From NCBI GenBank assembly GCA_020161065.1, contig JAIUPH010000007.1, positions 454,225-518,224 of the forward strand: 64,000 bases of DNA, read 5' to 3'. This document shows, piece after piece, positions 48,833-59,658 of the stretch. Position numbers and translations under genes: made by a program. Below the pieces are notes generated by a model that saw only the letters and a program-made list of their open reading frames with translations, did no database searches and was not told where the DNA came from. This DNA is from Pseudomonadota bacterium (GTDB lineage Bacteria; Pseudomonadota; Gammaproteobacteria; Burkholderiales; Burkholderiaceae_C). How positions within the stretch are numbered: the stretch's first letter is position 1; each line of letters starts with the position of its first letter.

Positions 48833-49303
48833 ATGGCAACTCTTCGTTCCTTCGCCCTGGCCGGCGCAGTGGCCTTCACGCTGGCGGCCTGCGCCCAGAC
48901 CCCGGGCGCACCCGGCAGCCAGGATCACTCAGCCCACCATCCACCGGGCGCGGCCTCGGCCGCGGCGGCTCCGGCCGACCGCATGGCGACGATGGACGCG
49001 CACATGAAGGCGATGCGCGAGATGCACGACAAGATGTCCCGCGCCCGCACGCCGGAGGAGCGCAACGCGCTGATGGCCGAGCACATGAAGCTGATGCAGG
49101 AAGGCATGGGCATGATGGGCGGCATGGGCCCCGGGCCGATGGCCGGCATGGGTGGCATGCGCGCCATGGGCCCGATGGGCGCTGCCAGCGCACCGATGGA
49201 CATGGCCATGCGCCAGCAAATGATGGAGAAGCACATGGAAATGATGCAGTCCATGATGCAGATGATGATGGACCGCATGGGCGCTCCCCCGGCCAAGCCC
49301 TGA
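48833..49303 (+). CDS. Met-rich exported lipoprotein, 156 aa
   Basis: A lipobox (AFTLAACA) is followed by a His-containing stretch (DHSAHHPP). The rest is dominated by Met: by my count 33 of 156 residues, in MxxM, MGMM and MMQMMMDRM clusters, with two helical parts (about 50-85 and 120-150) around a Gly/Met/Pro centre. Met clusters bind Cu(I) or Ag(I) by thioether sulfur, so a periplasmic copper sponge or carrier is likely. Co-directional with the cytochrome gene three bases downstream. Confidence 0.65.
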   Translation: MATLRSFALAGAVAFTLAACAQTPGAPGSQDHSAHHPPGAASAAAAPADRMATMDAHMKAMREMHDKMSRARTPEERNALMAEHMKLMQEGMGMMGGMGPGPMAGMGGMRAMGPMGAASAPMDMAMRQQMMEKHMEMMQSMMQMMMDRMGAPPAKP

Positions 49304-49306
49304 ACG

Positions 49307-49789
49307 ATGTCCATCAGGAAGAGATCCTGGATGGTGGCCCTCGTTGTGGGGGCTGCCATCGTGACGAGCATCGCGGCTTCCGTGTTCTGGATGGCAAGCC
49401 GCGCTCCGGTCCATCGCCTGCGGGCGGACGATGCGACGCTCACGGCCCGGGGTCAGCGGATCTATGCGGCGCAATGCGCAGCTTGCCATGGTGCAAGGCT
49501 GGAGGGCCAGGCGAACTGGCGCGAGCCCGGGCCGGACGGCAGGCTGCCGGCGCCGCCCCACGACGCGAACGGACACACCTGGCATCACCCTGACGAACTG
49601 CTGTTCCGAATCACCAAGTTCGGCGTCGCGAAGGCGGCGAACCTGAAGGACTACGCCTCGGCAATGCCGGCTTACGAGGGGACGCTCGGCGACGAGGAGA
49701 TCGTCGCCGTGCTCTCGTGGATCAAGTCGCAGTGGCCCGCGGACATCCGCTCGCGCCACGACGAACTCAACCGCTCGGCCGAACCTTGA
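49307..49789 (+). CDS. Membrane-anchored c-type cytochrome
   Basis: 160 residues. An N-terminal anchor (WMVALVVGAAIVTSIAASVFW) is followed by a class I cytochrome c domain: the haem site Cys57-Ala-Ala-Cys60-His61, and YASAMPAYEGTLGDEEIVAVLSWIKSQW, with the Met of AMPAY the likely sixth ligand. It could take electrons from copper oxidation or serve respiratory flow. Its coupling to a Met-rich lipoprotein and the following CueR-type promoter place it in the copper response. Confidence 0.8.
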   Translation: MSIRKRSWMVALVVGAAIVTSIAASVFWMASRAPVHRLRADDATLTARGQRIYAAQCAACHGARLEGQANWREPGPDGRLPAPPHDANGHTWHHPDELLFRITKFGVAKAANLKDYASAMPAYEGTLGDEEIVAVLSWIKSQWPADIRSRHDELNRSAEP

Positions 49790-49799
49790 TCTGTTCCGC

Positions 49800-49830
49800 T
49801 TGACCTTCCCATGCTGTCAAGGTCTAAGGT
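49800..49830 (+). promoter_or_regulatory. CueR-type promoter before the DUF2933/copper ATPase pair
   Basis: TTGACC (49800-49805), 19 bases, TAAGGT (49825-49830). The operator is a clean dyad, ACCTT-N11-AAGGT, the classical CueR form. It lies 11 bases after the cytochrome stop and 54 before the DUF2933 start. Confidence 0.8.
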
Positions 49831-49883
49831 CAATGCATCCCTGGCCGGCACCACAAGTGCCTCGGCGGGGTAAGGAGCCATTC

Positions 49884-50141
49884 ATGAACCACCCTGTCAA
49901 TGAGTCCCATGCGAACGGCACGCCCTCGCGTCGCCGCCCGGTCAGCATCGCGTTGCTGATGGTCGTGCTGATCGTCGCCTTCTACCTGCTGCGCGAGCAC
50001 TGGGGTCACGTGGCCGGCCTGTGGCCTTACCTGCTGCTGCTGGCCTGCCCGCTGATGCACCTGTTTCACGGCCATGGCGGCCACGGTGCCCATGCTCGGC
50101 ATGAGAGCCATGGCCCGGACAAGCCGGTGAGCGGGAGCTGA
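49884..50141 (+). CDS. DUF2933 small membrane protein
   Basis: 85 residues from the ATG at 49884 (AAGGAG upstream; longer frames would include the CueR operator). Two short hydrophobic segments (ALLMVVLIVAFYLL; LWPYLLLLACPLMHLF) are joined by REHWGHVAG, the DUF2933 hallmark, and followed by a His-rich tail (HGHGGHGAHARHESHG). These proteins usually precede copper ATPases or sit in copper/silver islands. A metal-binding helper of the adjacent pump is likely. It is three bases before the pump gene. Confidence 0.8.
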   Translation: MNHPVNESHANGTPSRRRPVSIALLMVVLIVAFYLLREHWGHVAGLWPYLLLLACPLMHLFHGHGGHGAHARHESHGPDKPVSGS

Positions 50142-50144
50142 GCC

Positions 50145-52367
50145 ATGGACATGCAAGCTCACAAGCACGGGGGGCACGACAAGGCCCGACAGCATGGCCA
50201 CCAGCACCATGGGGGGCAGCACGAGCCCAGCCAGGCAACGGGCGCAGCGGATGAAGCTCCGCCCGCCGGCACGATCTACACCTGTCCGATGCACCCCGAG
50301 GTGCGGCAGGACCACCCCGGCAACTGCCCCAAGTGCGGCATGACGCTGGAGCCCATGCTGCCGGCGCTCGACGAGGACGAGAACCCGGAGCTGGCCGACT
50401 TCAGCCGGCGCTTCTGGTGGACCCTGCCGCTGACGGTGATCGTCACGCTGCTGGCCATGGCCGGCCATCGCCTGCAGTGGTTCGGCATGGGCGTGCAGAG
50501 CTGGGTCGAACTCGTGCTGTCCGTGCCCATCGTCCTGTGGGCGGGCTGGCCGTTCTTCGTGCGCGGGGTGCAATCGATCCGCCTGCGCAGCCCGAACATG
50601 TGGACGCTGATCGGGCTGGGCACCGGCGCGGCGTTCGCCTACAGCGTCGTGGCCACGGTGGCGCCGGATGTCTTCCCGGCCTCGTTCCAGGCCATGGGCC
50701 GCGTGGCGGTGTACTTCGAGGCGGCGGCGGTCATCATTTCGTTGACGCTGCTGGGCCAGATCCTGGAACTCAAGGCCCGGTCGCAGACCTCGGCGGCCAT
50801 CAAGTCACTGCTGGGCCTGGCGCCGAAGACGGCGCGCCGCGTCGGCGCCGATGGCAGCGAGGAGGACGTGCCGCTGACGCACGTGCACGTCGGCGACCTG
50901 CTGCGCGTGCGCCCCGGCGAGAAGGTGCCGGTGGACGGCGTGGTGACCGAAGGCTCGAGCGCGGTCGATGAGTCCATGCTGACCGGCGAGCCGCTGCCGG
51001 TGAGCAAGCGGGCCGGCGACAAGCTGATCGGCGCCACGCTGAACACCAGCGGGGCACTGGTGATGCGCTCGGAGCGTGTCGGCGCGCAGACCATGCTGTC
51101 ACAGATCGTGCAGATGGTGGCGCAGGCGCAGCGCTCGAAGGCGCCGATGCAGCGCATGGCCGACCAGGTGGCTGGCTGGTTCGTCATGGCCGTGGTCGCC
51201 ATCGCCGTGTCGACCTTCCTCGTCTGGGGCGTTTTCGGGCCCGAGCCGAGCTGGGTCTACGGCCTGATCAACGCGGTCGCCGTGTTGATCATCGCGTGCC
51301 CGTGTGCGCTGGGGCTGGCCACACCGATGTCGATCATGGTCGCCACCGGGCGCGCCGCGACGCAGGGCGTCCTGTTCCGCGACGCGGCGGCGATCGAGCG
51401 CTTGCGCAAGGTCGACACGCTGATCGTCGACAAGACCGGCACGCTGACCGAAGGCAAGCCGAGCTTCGAACGCGCCGTCCCGGCAGTGGGCTTCACTGCA
51501 GAGGAGGTACTGCGACTGGCTGCCAGCCTAGACCAGGGCAGCGAACATCCCCTGGCCGACGCCATCGTGCGCGCGGCGCGCGAGCAGGGTCTGGCGCTCG
51601 ACAACGCGGAGGGGTTCGAGTCGGGTTCCGGCATCGGCGTTCGTGGTTGGGTGGGCGGGCGTCAACTCGCGCTCGGCAACACCGCGCTGATGGACCAACT
51701 GGGCATCGACGTGTCGGGCCTGTCGGCGCAGGCGGAGGCGCTGCGCGGTCAGGGTGCCAGCGTGATGTTCCTCGCTGCGGATGAGACGCCGATCGGCTTG
51801 CTGGCCGTCTCCGACCCGGTCAAGCCAAACACGCCGGAAGCGCTCGCCACCGTGCGTGCCGAGGGGCTGCGGGTCGTGATGGCCACCGGCGACGGCCTCA
51901 CCACGGCGCGCGCGGTGGCCGTGCGGCTGGGCATCGACGAGGTGCATGGCGAGGTCAAGCCGGCCGACAAGCTGGCGCTGGTGCGGCGGCTGCAGGCCGA
52001 AGGCCGCGTCGTGGCCATGGCGGGTGACGGCATCAACGATGCACCGGCACTCGCCCAGGCGGATGTCGGCATCGCGATGGGCACGGGGACCGACGTGGCC
52101 CTGAACAGCGCGCAGGTCACGCTCGTCAAGGGTGACCTCCGGGGCATCGCCGCCGCCCGGGCCTTGTCGGTGCAGACCGTCGCCAACATGAAGCAGAACC
52201 TCGGCTTCGCCTTCGTCTACAACGCGCTCGGCGTGCCGCTGGCCGCGGGGCTGCTGTATCCACTCACGGGCTGGTTGCTGTCGCCGATGATCGCCGCCCT
52301 GGCGATGAGCCTCAGCTCGGCATCGGTGATTGCGAACGCGCTGCGGCTGCGCAGGGTGAGGGCGTGA
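50145..52367 (+). CDS. Second Cu(I)/Ag(I) P1B ATPase with N-terminal heavy-metal-binding domain
   Basis: 740 residues. The N-terminus is very His-rich ([21 protein letters not shown]) and then has the short zinc-ribbon-like heavy-metal-binding domain [11 protein letters not shown]...[10 protein letters not shown] (Cys47, Cys61, Cys64) instead of HMA repeats. The core shows TGEP (in place of TGES), CPC ([15 protein letters not shown]), DKTGT and [10 protein letters not shown]. Similar pumps (SilP/CopF type) export Cu or Ag. It is co-transcribed with DUF2933 from a CueR-type promoter, distinct from copA at 45 kb. Confidence 0.9.
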   Translation: MDMQAHKHGGHDKARQHGHQHHGGQHEPSQATGAADEAPPAGTIYTCPMHPEVRQDHPGNCPKCGMTLEPMLPALDEDENPELADFSRRFWWTLPLTVIVTLLAMAGHRLQWFGMGVQSWVELVLSVPIVLWAGWPFFVRGVQSIRLRSPNMWTLIGLGTGAAFAYSVVATVAPDVFPASFQAMGRVAVYFEAAAVIISLTLLGQILELKARSQTSAAIKSLLGLAPKTARRVGADGSEEDVPLTHVHVGDLLRVRPGEKVPVDGVVTEGSSAVDESMLTGEPLPVSKRAGDKLIGATLNTSGALVMRSERVGAQTMLSQIVQMVAQAQRSKAPMQRMADQVAGWFVMAVVAIAVSTFLVWGVFGPEPSWVYGLINAVAVLIIACPCALGLATPMSIMVATGRAATQGVLFRDAAAIERLRKVDTLIVDKTGTLTEGKPSFERAVPAVGFTAEEVLRLAASLDQGSEHPLADAIVRAAREQGLALDNAEGFESGSGIGVRGWVGGRQLALGNTALMDQLGIDVSGLSAQAEALRGQGASVMFLAADETPIGLLAVSDPVKPNTPEALATVRAEGLRVVMATGDGLTTARAVAVRLGIDEVHGEVKPADKLALVRRLQAEGRVVAMAGDGINDAPALAQADVGIAMGTGTDVALNSAQVTLVKGDLRGIAAARALSVQTVANMKQNLGFAFVYNALGVPLAAGLLYPLTGWLLSPMIAALAMSLSSASVIANALRLRRVRA

Positions 52368-52507
52368 GCGCAACTGCCCTTTCGGCGCCGCCGCCCTAGA
52401 ATGCGATCGCAACAGCCAAGCACGATGACCTCCCAGGACGCCACGATCGCCACCCGTGCCGAACGGCACGGTGCGACCTCGTCGCGCTCAGGAAGGAGTG
52501 CCTTCCC

Positions 52508-52915
52508 ATGACGCGCGGTTTTTTGCGCAGCTTGGCTCGCGGCCTGATCGGCGTATTGCTGCTCGCGCAGTTGGCGGTGGCCGCCTACGCCTGCCCGGGG
52601 CTGGCCGCCAAGGCTCCCAACACCGCCACGGCGTCTGCTGTTGCCGCCATGGACGCGCAGATGCCCGGTTGCGACGACATGGTCGGCGCGATGGACCCGG
52701 ACTCGGCCAACCTGTGTGCCGAGCACTGCAAGCAAGGCAATCAAAGCGACCAGGCGTCCACGCTGACCGTGCCCGTGGCGCTGCTCACGGCGCTGTACAC
52801 GACGACGCCCGCGCTGCCCGGCAAGGCGCCGCCGCGCGTTGCGGCGGCCACGCTGAGTGCACTGGTTGCGGCTTCACCGCCGCACGCCATCCTGCACTGC
52901 GTCTACCGAATCTGA
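52508..52915 (+). CDS. Small exported Cys/Met protein preceding cusC
   Basis: 135 residues. A signal peptide (GLIGVLLLAQLAVAAYA) is followed by CPGLAAKAP, MPGCDDMVGAMDPDSANLCAEHCKQGNQS and a C-terminal hydrophobic part ending CVYRI. The CDDM...LCxEHCKxGxQS pattern recurs in small proteins directly upstream of cusCBA in Burkholderiales; their function is unknown. It is analogous in place and style to CzcI before czcC. AAGGAG precedes the ATG. Confidence 0.6.
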   Translation: MTRGFLRSLARGLIGVLLLAQLAVAAYACPGLAAKAPNTATASAVAAMDAQMPGCDDMVGAMDPDSANLCAEHCKQGNQSDQASTLTVPVALLTALYTTTPALPGKAPPRVAAATLSALVAASPPHAILHCVYRI

Positions 52916-52990
52916 TCCTCCCGACAACGCTGCGCTGACGACCCTTCGCGGGTCGGTCCGGCGCACCGGTCGCGCCCGTCCGCCTCCGCG

Positions 52991-53010
52991 AGCCTCGCTC
53001 GCACGAGGCT
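52991..53010. terminator. Hairpin between the small Cys protein and cusC
   Basis: AGCCTCG (52991-52997) pairs with CGAGGCT (53004-53010). A second, shorter stem (CGACCC/GGGTCG) lies just upstream near 52940. No T run follows. These may attenuate or set expression of cusCBA relative to the small gene. Confidence 0.35.
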
Positions 53011-53054
53011 GAACGGGCCCGGCACGACGCCTTGTTCGTTGTCTGGAGAGTTCC

Positions 53055-54422
53055 ATGTTCACTGCTTCTTCACGACGCGCGCCGCGCTGGTCGTGGCTGC
53101 CTCGCCACCGTTTGGCCGGTTCGGTGTTGGCGCTGCTGATCAGTGCGGCGAGCTTCGGCGCCCAGGCTCAGCCGACGCTGAGCCTCGACCAAGCACTGCG
53201 CTTGGCGCAGGACCGCTCGCGCCAGCTCTCGGCCCAGGAGTTGGCAGCGGTAGCGGCGCGCGAGATGTCCGCCGCCGCCGGCCAACTGCCCGATCCGACC
53301 CTGAAGGCGGGCGTCAACAACCTGCCTGTCGACGGGGCCGACCGGTTCAGCCTGACGCGCGACTTCATGACTATGCGCTCGATCGCCGTGATGCAGGAAC
53401 TGACGCGCGACGACAAGCGCAAGGCACGTTCGGCACGCTTCGACCGCGAAGCGGAACTGGCCGAGGCGGGCCGGTCCGCCGCGCTGGCCGATCTGCGGCG
53501 CGACACCGCGATGGCCTGGCTGGACACGCATTTTCAGCAGCGCATGCGCAACTTGCTGCGGGACCAGCGTGCCGAAGCCGTGCTGCAGATCGAGGCCGCC
53601 GACGCCGCCTACCGCGGCGGGCGAGGCACGCAGGCCGACGTGTTCGCGGCCCGCTCCGCCGTGGCACAGATCGACAACCGGCTGCGCGAGATCGAGGGCC
53701 AGATCGCCAGCGCCCGCACGCGGCTCGCACGCTGGGTCGGTGCGGCTGCTGAACAGGACCTGGCCACGCCGCCGTCGCTCGAGGCCGCGCCGCTCGACGT
53801 GGCCGGCCTCGAAGCCCGGCTCGACCATCATCCGCAGATCGCGGTGCTCGCCCGCCAGGAAGCTGCGGCGCGTGCCGATGTGGACGTCGCCACCAGCGCC
53901 AAGCACCCGGACTGGAGCGTGGAGCTGATGTTCAGCCAGCGCGGTTCGGCGTACTCCAACATGGTGTCGCTCAATGTCTCGGTTCCGCTGCAGTGGGACC
54001 AGAAGAACCGGCAGGACCGCGAAGTCACCGCGCGGCTGGCGCTGGCCGAGCAGCTGCGGGCGCAGCGCGAGGAAGCCACGCGTGAGCACGCCGCCGAGAC
54101 ACGCATCTGGCTGCTGCAGTGGCAGTCCGGCCGCGAGCGGCTGGCCCAGTACGACAGTGCCCTCATACCGCTGGCGACCGAGCGCACGCGCGCCGCGCTG
54201 GCCGCCTACCGCGGTGGTGGCAGCCCGCTCGCCGCAGTGCTCGAAGCGCGCCGCATGGAGATCGACACGCGCATGGAGCGCCTGCGCCTGGAGATGGAAT
54301 CCGCCGGGCTGTGGGCGCGGCTCCAGTACCTCATTCCGCCCGAGCAGCCGCCCGCACCGACGAACGGTGCGACGAACGGCGTTGCGAACGGCACCACGGC
54401 ATCCAAGGAGCCCCAGCGATGA
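53055..54422 (+). CDS. cusC: CusC-type outer-membrane factor
   Basis: 455 residues. A long basic signal region ends with LALLISAASFGAQAQ. The mature part has the TolC-family repeats (LSLDQALRLAQDRSRQLSAQELA; YRGGRGTQADVFAARSAVAQ; VSLNVSVPLQWDQKNRQDREV; YRGGGSPLAAVLEARR). Together with CusB and CusA it forms the Cu/Ag efflux channel. The first ATG after GGAGAG is used. It overlaps cusB by four bases. A run of Asn-Gly-Ala-Thr repeats lies near the C-terminus. Confidence 0.88.
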   Translation: MFTASSRRAPRWSWLPRHRLAGSVLALLISAASFGAQAQPTLSLDQALRLAQDRSRQLSAQELAAVAAREMSAAAGQLPDPTLKAGVNNLPVDGADRFSLTRDFMTMRSIAVMQELTRDDKRKARSARFDREAELAEAGRSAALADLRRDTAMAWLDTHFQQRMRNLLRDQRAEAVLQIEAADAAYRGGRGTQADVFAARSAVAQIDNRLREIEGQIASARTRLARWVGAAAEQDLATPPSLEAAPLDVAGLEARLDHHPQIAVLARQEAAARADVDVATSAKHPDWSVELMFSQRGSAYSNMVSLNVSVPLQWDQKNRQDREVTARLALAEQLRAQREEATREHAAETRIWLLQWQSGRERLAQYDSALIPLATERTRAALAAYRGGGSPLAAVLEARRMEIDTRMERLRLEMESAGLWARLQYLIPPEQPPAPTNGATNGVANGTTASKEPQR

Positions 54423-56062
54423 ACACCAAACCCCTGTTGATCGTCTTCGGCGGCGTGGTCGCGGCCGGCGTGCTCGGCGCGGCCGGCTATGCGCTCTACG
54501 CGATGGGCATGGACCGCGGCATGGGCATGGCCACCCCACCGACAAGCGCCGGCGCGGCGAGTGCCGCGCCGGCGCAAGCCCTTCCGCAAGGCATTGCCGA
54601 AGGTGAGGACGCGACGCGGCGGCACATCGCGACCGGCCTCAAGGCGGGCGAAGTGGACCCGGCCACCGGCAAGAAGATCCTCTACTACCACGACCCGATG
54701 GTGCCGGGGAACAAATTCGAGAAGCCGGCGAAGTCACCCTTCATGGACATGATGCTGGTGCCGGTGTACGCGGACAGTGATGGCGACGGCAGCAAGGTCA
54801 CCGTGAGCCCGCGCATCCAGCAGAACCTGGGCGTGCGCACGGCGCTGGTGACCGAGGGCACGCTGTCGCCCGAGGTGGCGGCGGTCGGCAGCATCACCTG
54901 GAACGAACGCGACCAGGCGGTCGTGCAGGCCCGTGCCAACGGCTTCGTCGAGCGCCTGCAGGTGCGCGCGACGCTCGACCGCGTCGCCAAGGGGCAGGCG
55001 CTTGCCGAGCTGTACGTGCCCGACTGGATCGCGGCGCAGGAGGAGTTCCTGTCCGTTCGGCGCATGCAAGGCTCCGACATGGCCGAGCTGGTCGACGGGG
55101 CGCGCCAGCGCATGCGCCAGGCCGGCATGGACGAAGCGCTGATCGAACTGGTCGAGCGCAGCGGCCGCACGCAGCCGCGTTTCACGGTGATGGCACCGAT
55201 CGGTGGCGTTGTCACCGAGCTGATGGCGCGCGAGGGCATGACAGTCATGGCCGGTGCCACGTTGTTTCGGATCAACGGCACCGCCACGGTCTGGGCCAAC
55301 GCCGAGGTACCGGAGAGCCAGGCCGCGTTGCTGCGACCCGGGGCCAAGGTGCGGGCCCGCAGCCCGGCCGCGCCGGGCGCGAGCTTCGAGGGCCGGGTGC
55401 AGGCGCTGCTGCCGGAGGTCAATCCGACCACGCGCACGCTGAAGGCGCGCCTCGAACTCGGTAACCCGGACGGGCACCTGGTGCCCGGCATGTTCGTGCA
55501 GATGCAGTTCATGGACATGCGCGCGGAGAAGGCGTTGCTGATCCCGACCGAGGCGGTCATCCAGACCGGCCGGCGCACGGTGGTGATGCTCGCCGAGGAG
55601 GGCGGCCGTTTCCGGCCGGTCGATGTCGAGATCGGCATCGAGAGTGGGGGCCAGACCGAGGTCAAGCGCGGGCTGCAGCCTGGCCAGCGCGTGGTCGTCT
55701 CGTCGCAGTTCCTGATCGATTCGGAAGCCAGCCTGAAGGGTGTCGAGGCACGGCTCAACGACGAGCCGAAACCCACGTCCGCCAACGCCGCGCCCAGACA
55801 CTCGGGCACGGCCACGATCGAGGCTATCGGCCGCGACGCGATGACGCTCTCGCATGGGCCTATTCCCTCGCTGAAGTGGGGCTCCATGACGATGGATTTC
55901 AAGCTGCCGAAGGGCGGCGCGCCGCGTGGGCTGGAAGCGGGCGACCGCGTGGACTTCGAGTTCACCATGGAGGCCGATGGCACCCCACAGCTGACGAGAA
56001 CCACGCTGCTGCCGCCTGAAGCCAAGGCTCCCGCGTCCGCAGCTTCCGGAGCCTCGCGATGA
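54419..56062 (+). CDS. cusB: CusB membrane-fusion protein with fused CusF domain
   Basis: 547 residues, much longer than E. coli CusB (about 407). The order is: an N-terminal membrane anchor; a heavy-metal-binding domain ([12 protein letters not shown] ... [12 protein letters not shown], about 78-105); beta-barrel, lipoyl and alpha-hairpin parts; then a C-terminal CusF domain (about 460-535). Its Cu(I) residues are His479, Trp487, Met490 and Met492, spaced exactly as in CusF. The fusion would place the metal carrier permanently on the pump. Confidence 0.9.
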   Translation: MNTKPLLIVFGGVVAAGVLGAAGYALYAMGMDRGMGMATPPTSAGAASAAPAQALPQGIAEGEDATRRHIATGLKAGEVDPATGKKILYYHDPMVPGNKFEKPAKSPFMDMMLVPVYADSDGDGSKVTVSPRIQQNLGVRTALVTEGTLSPEVAAVGSITWNERDQAVVQARANGFVERLQVRATLDRVAKGQALAELYVPDWIAAQEEFLSVRRMQGSDMAELVDGARQRMRQAGMDEALIELVERSGRTQPRFTVMAPIGGVVTELMAREGMTVMAGATLFRINGTATVWANAEVPESQAALLRPGAKVRARSPAAPGASFEGRVQALLPEVNPTTRTLKARLELGNPDGHLVPGMFVQMQFMDMRAEKALLIPTEAVIQTGRRTVVMLAEEGGRFRPVDVEIGIESGGQTEVKRGLQPGQRVVVSSQFLIDSEASLKGVEARLNDEPKPTSANAAPRHSGTATIEAIGRDAMTLSHGPIPSLKWGSMTMDFKLPKGGAPRGLEAGDRVDFEFTMEADGTPQLTRTTLLPPEAKAPASAASGASR

Positions 56063-59000
56063 TCGCCGCGCTGATCCGCTGGTCGATCGTCAACCGCTTC
56101 CTGGTGCTGTTAGCCACGCTGATGCTCAGCGCCTGGGGCGTGTACTCGGTGCTCAGGACACCGCTGGATGCGCTGCCCGACCTGTCCGACGTGCAGGTCA
56201 TCATCCGCACGACCTATCCGGGGCAGGCGCCGCGCATCGTCGAGAACCAGATCACCTACCCGCTGACGACGACGATGCTGTCGGTGCCGGGGGCGAAGAC
56301 GGTGCGCGGTTATTCGTTCTTCGGCGACAGCTTCGTTTACGTGCTGTTCGAGGACGGCACCGACCTCTACTGGGCCCGCTCGCGGGTGCTCGAGTACCTG
56401 AACCAGGTGCAGTCGCGCTTGCCGCCGGGCGCAACGGCTTCGCTCGGACCGGACGCCACTGGCGTCGGCTGGATCTACCAGTATTCGTTGGTGGACCGCA
56501 GCGGCCAGATGGACGCCGGACAGTTGCGCGCACTGCAGGACTGGTTTCTGAAGTACGAACTGAAGACGGTACCCAACGTCGCCGAGGTCGCGTCGGTGGG
56601 CGGCATGGTGCGCCAGTACCAGGTGCTGCTCGACCCCGACAAGCTCGCGGCCTACAACATCCCTCACACCCGGGTTGTCGAGGCGATCCGCAAATCCAAC
56701 CAGGAAGCCGGCGGCTCGGTGCTCGAGCTCGGCGAGGCCGAGTACGTGGTGCGTGCCTCGGGCTACCTGGCCTCGCTCGATGACTTCCGCAAGGTGCCAC
56801 TCGTGACCACCGACGCCGGCGTGTCGGTGCGCCTGGGCGACGTCGCGCGCATCCAGGTCGGCCCCGAGATGCGGCGCGGCATCGGCGAGTTCGACGGCGA
56901 GGGCGAGGCCACCGGTGGCGTGATCGTGATGCGCTCAGGCAAGAACGCGCTGGAAACCATCGCCGCCGTCAAGGCCAAGCTTGCGTCGCTCCAGGGCAGC
57001 CTGCCGCAGGGCGTGGAGATCGTGCCGGTGTACGACCGCTCGGGGCTGATCGAACGAGCGGTCGAGAACCTCGGCTTCAAGCTGCTCGAGGAGTTCATCG
57101 TCGTCGCGGTGGTGTGTTTCGTCTTTCTGTTCCACCTGCGCTCGGCGTTCGTGGCCATCGTCAGCCTGCCGCTGGGCATCCTGATGGCCTTCATCGTGAT
57201 GCACTACCAGGGCGTCAACGCCAACATCATGTCGCTGGGTGGCATCGCCATCGGCGCGATGGTCGATGCAGCGGTGGTGATGATCGAGAACGCACACAAG
57301 CACCTCGAGCGCTGGGGCCATGAGCATCCCGGCCACGAGTTGCAAGGCGAAGCGCGCTGGAAGGTGATCGGCGATTCGGCCGTCGAGGTCGGGCCGGCGC
57401 TGTTCTTCTCGCTGCTGATCATCACGCTGTCCTTCATCCCGGTGTTCACGTTGGAAGCGCAGGAAGGGCGGCTGTTCTCGCCGTTGGCCTTCACCAAGAC
57501 CTACGCGATGGCCGCGGCGGCCGGCTTGTCGGCCACGCTGATCCCGGTGCTGATGGGCTACCTGATCCGTGGCCGCATTCCCGATGAGAGGACGAACCCG
57601 CTGAACCGGCTGTTGATCGCCGCCTATCGCCCGCTGCTGGACGTAGTGCTGCGCGCGCCGAGGCTCGCGCTGGCGCTTGCTGGGGTTGTGCTGGTGGCGA
57701 GCCTATGGCCGCTGCAGCACATCGGCGGCGAGTTCATGCCGCGGCTCGACGAGGGCGACCTGCTCTACATGCCGTCGGCGCTGCCGGGCCTCTCGGCCGG
57801 CAAGGCGGCCGAGCTGCTGCAGCAGACCGACCGCCTGATCAAGACCGTGCCCGAAGTCGCCAGCGTGTACGGCAAGGCCGGCCGCGCCGAAACCGCTACC
57901 GACCCCGCGCCGCTGGAGATGTTCGAGACCACGATCCAGTTCAAGCCGAAGAGCGAGTGGCGACCCGGCATGACGCAGGACAAGCTGGTCGACGAACTGG
58001 ACCGCATCGTCAAGGTGCCCGGCCTGGCCAACATCTGGGTGCCGCCGATCCGCAACCGCATCGACATGCTGGCCACCGGCATCAAGAGCCCTGTCGGCGT
58101 GAAGGTCGCCGGCACCGACCTCGTGACCATCGACCGCATCACCGGCGAGATCGAGAAAGCGCTGAAGGACGTGCCTGGCGTGAGCAGCGCACTGGCCGAG
58201 CGGCTGACCGGTGGGCGCTACGTGGACGTGACGATCAACCGCGACGCGGCGGCACGCTTCGGCATGAACATCGCCGACGTGCAGTCGATCATCACCTCGG
58301 CCGTGGGCGGCGACAACATCGGCGAGACGGTCGAAGGCCTGCAGCGCTTCCCGATCAACATGCGCTACCCGAGGGAAACACGCGACTCGCTGGACAAGCT
58401 GCGCAAGCTGCCCATCGTCAGCGAGCGCGGCGCCCGTCTGGTGCTGTCGGACGTGGCCGACATCCGCATCACCGACGGCCCGCCGATGCTGCGCAGCGAG
58501 AACGCACGGCTGTCGGGCTGGGTCTATGTCGACATCCGTGGCCGCGACCTGCGCGGCGCGGTGCAGGACATGCAGCGCGTGGTCGGCGAGAAGGTCAAGC
58601 TGCCGCCTGGCTACTCGGTGTCGTGGTCGGGGCAGTTCGAGTTCCTGGAGCGTGCCACGGCCAAGCTCAAAGTCGTCGTGCCGTTCACGTTGCTGATCAT
58701 CTTCGTGCTGCTGTACCTGACCTTCAGGCGCTTCGGCGAAGCCCTGCTGATCATGGCGACGCTGCCGTTCGCGCTGGTGGGCGGCATCTGGTTGCTGTAC
58801 CTGCTGGGCTACAACCTGTCGGTGGCAGGCGCGGTGGGTTTCATTGCGCTGGCCGGCGTGTCGGCCGAATTCGGCGTGATCATGCTGCTCTACCTGAAGC
58901 AGTCCTGGGACGCACGTGTGGCCGCAGGCAAGACCGGCGAGGCCGACCTGCTTGATGCGATCCGCGAGGGCGCGGTGCTGCGGGTGCGGCCGAAGGCGAT

Positions 59001-59214
59001 GACCGTGGCCGTGATCCTGGCCGGCCTGTTCCCGATCATGTGGGGCACCGGCACCGGCTCCGAGGTGATGCAGCGCATCGCCGCGCCGATGGTGGGCGGC
59101 ATGATCACCGCGCCGCTGCTGTCGATGTTCGTGATTCCGGCGGCGTACCTGCTGATGCGCAGGCGGCGCGAGCGACTGGACAGGGAGGTGCGTCAAGAGC
59201 CGGCAGCCGCTTGA
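56059..59214 (+). CDS. cusA: CusA Cu(I)/Ag(I) RND efflux pump
   Basis: 1051 residues. The fourth membrane helix carries the monovalent-metal signature ([21 protein letters not shown]). The three-Met Cu(I) site is present at Met571 (LLYMPS), Met621 (EMFETT) and Met670 (RIDMLATG), each two positions from E. coli Met573, Met623 and Met672. Further Met pairs in the membrane part suit relay of copper. The pump takes Cu/Ag from periplasm or cytosol and exports it through CusC. It overlaps cusB by four bases. Confidence 0.93.
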   Translation: MIAALIRWSIVNRFLVLLATLMLSAWGVYSVLRTPLDALPDLSDVQVIIRTTYPGQAPRIVENQITYPLTTTMLSVPGAKTVRGYSFFGDSFVYVLFEDGTDLYWARSRVLEYLNQVQSRLPPGATASLGPDATGVGWIYQYSLVDRSGQMDAGQLRALQDWFLKYELKTVPNVAEVASVGGMVRQYQVLLDPDKLAAYNIPHTRVVEAIRKSNQEAGGSVLELGEAEYVVRASGYLASLDDFRKVPLVTTDAGVSVRLGDVARIQVGPEMRRGIGEFDGEGEATGGVIVMRSGKNALETIAAVKAKLASLQGSLPQGVEIVPVYDRSGLIERAVENLGFKLLEEFIVVAVVCFVFLFHLRSAFVAIVSLPLGILMAFIVMHYQGVNANIMSLGGIAIGAMVDAAVVMIENAHKHLERWGHEHPGHELQGEARWKVIGDSAVEVGPALFFSLLIITLSFIPVFTLEAQEGRLFSPLAFTKTYAMAAAAGLSATLIPVLMGYLIRGRIPDERTNPLNRLLIAAYRPLLDVVLRAPRLALALAGVVLVASLWPLQHIGGEFMPRLDEGDLLYMPSALPGLSAGKAAELLQQTDRLIKTVPEVASVYGKAGRAETATDPAPLEMFETTIQFKPKSEWRPGMTQDKLVDELDRIVKVPGLANIWVPPIRNRIDMLATGIKSPVGVKVAGTDLVTIDRITGEIEKALKDVPGVSSALAERLTGGRYVDVTINRDAAARFGMNIADVQSIITSAVGGDNIGETVEGLQRFPINMRYPRETRDSLDKLRKLPIVSERGARLVLSDVADIRITDGPPMLRSENARLSGWVYVDIRGRDLRGAVQDMQRVVGEKVKLPPGYSVSWSGQFEFLERATAKLKVVVPFTLLIIFVLLYLTFRRFGEALLIMATLPFALVGGIWLLYLLGYNLSVAGAVGFIALAGVSAEFGVIMLLYLKQSWDARVAAGKTGEADLLDAIREGAVLRVRPKAMTVAVILAGLFPIMWGTGTGSEVMQRIAAPMVGGMITAPLLSMFVIPAAYLLMRRRRERLDREVRQEPAAA

Positions 59215-59262
59215 AGGGCACGGCGCGAAGCATCGGCTTCGCCGGGGGGCCGCAACTGCGAA

Positions 59263-59658
59263 TCAAGACCCCAGCCAGGGCTTGATGAGCCATTGCCACA
59301 GGGCAAGGCTCACGCCGATCCAGACCGCGACGATGAGGAGCGCGCCAACCCGACTGGTCGGCTTTCTGCCCTGCTGGGTCATCCAGTGGTCCGCCTGCTC
59401 GCGGCATTCCCCGAGAACCGGAGCCGGGATCAGCCGGATGGCCGCCCAGATCAAGGCGGGCAGCAGGATCACGTCGTCAAGGTAGCCCAGCACGGGGACG
59501 AAGTCCGGAATCAGGTCGATGGGACTCAGCGCGTAGGCGACGACGAAGACGGCGAGCGCCTTCGCGAGCCAGGGCACCGCGGGATGCCGAGACGCGAACC
59601 ACAGCGTCACGCCGTCGCGCTTGATCCTCTTTGCCCACGCTTGCAGCCGGTCGAACAC
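59263..59658 (-). CDS. YkvA/DUF1232-family membrane protein
   Basis: 131 residues from a GTG at 59658 (AAGGAACG upstream). DUF1232 hallmark: KALAVFVVAYALSPIDLIPDFVPVLGYLDDVILLPALIW, with the SPIDLIPD motif. A further membrane segment lies near the end (VGALLIVAVWIGVSLALWQW). The role is unknown; such proteins are sporadic in metal islands. It is convergent with cusA (48 bases) and marks the right end of the cargo. Confidence 0.8.
   Translation of the reverse strand: MFDRLQAWAKRIKRDGVTLWFASRHPAVPWLAKALAVFVVAYALSPIDLIPDFVPVLGYLDDVILLPALIWAAIRLIPAPVLGECREQADHWMTQQGRKPTSRVGALLIVAVWIGVSLALWQWLIKPWLGS

Noticed and set aside
57703-59196. Long minus-strand open frame opposite cusA
   Set aside because: Antisense shadow of a well-conserved pump gene, His/Arg-rich without any recognisable domain.
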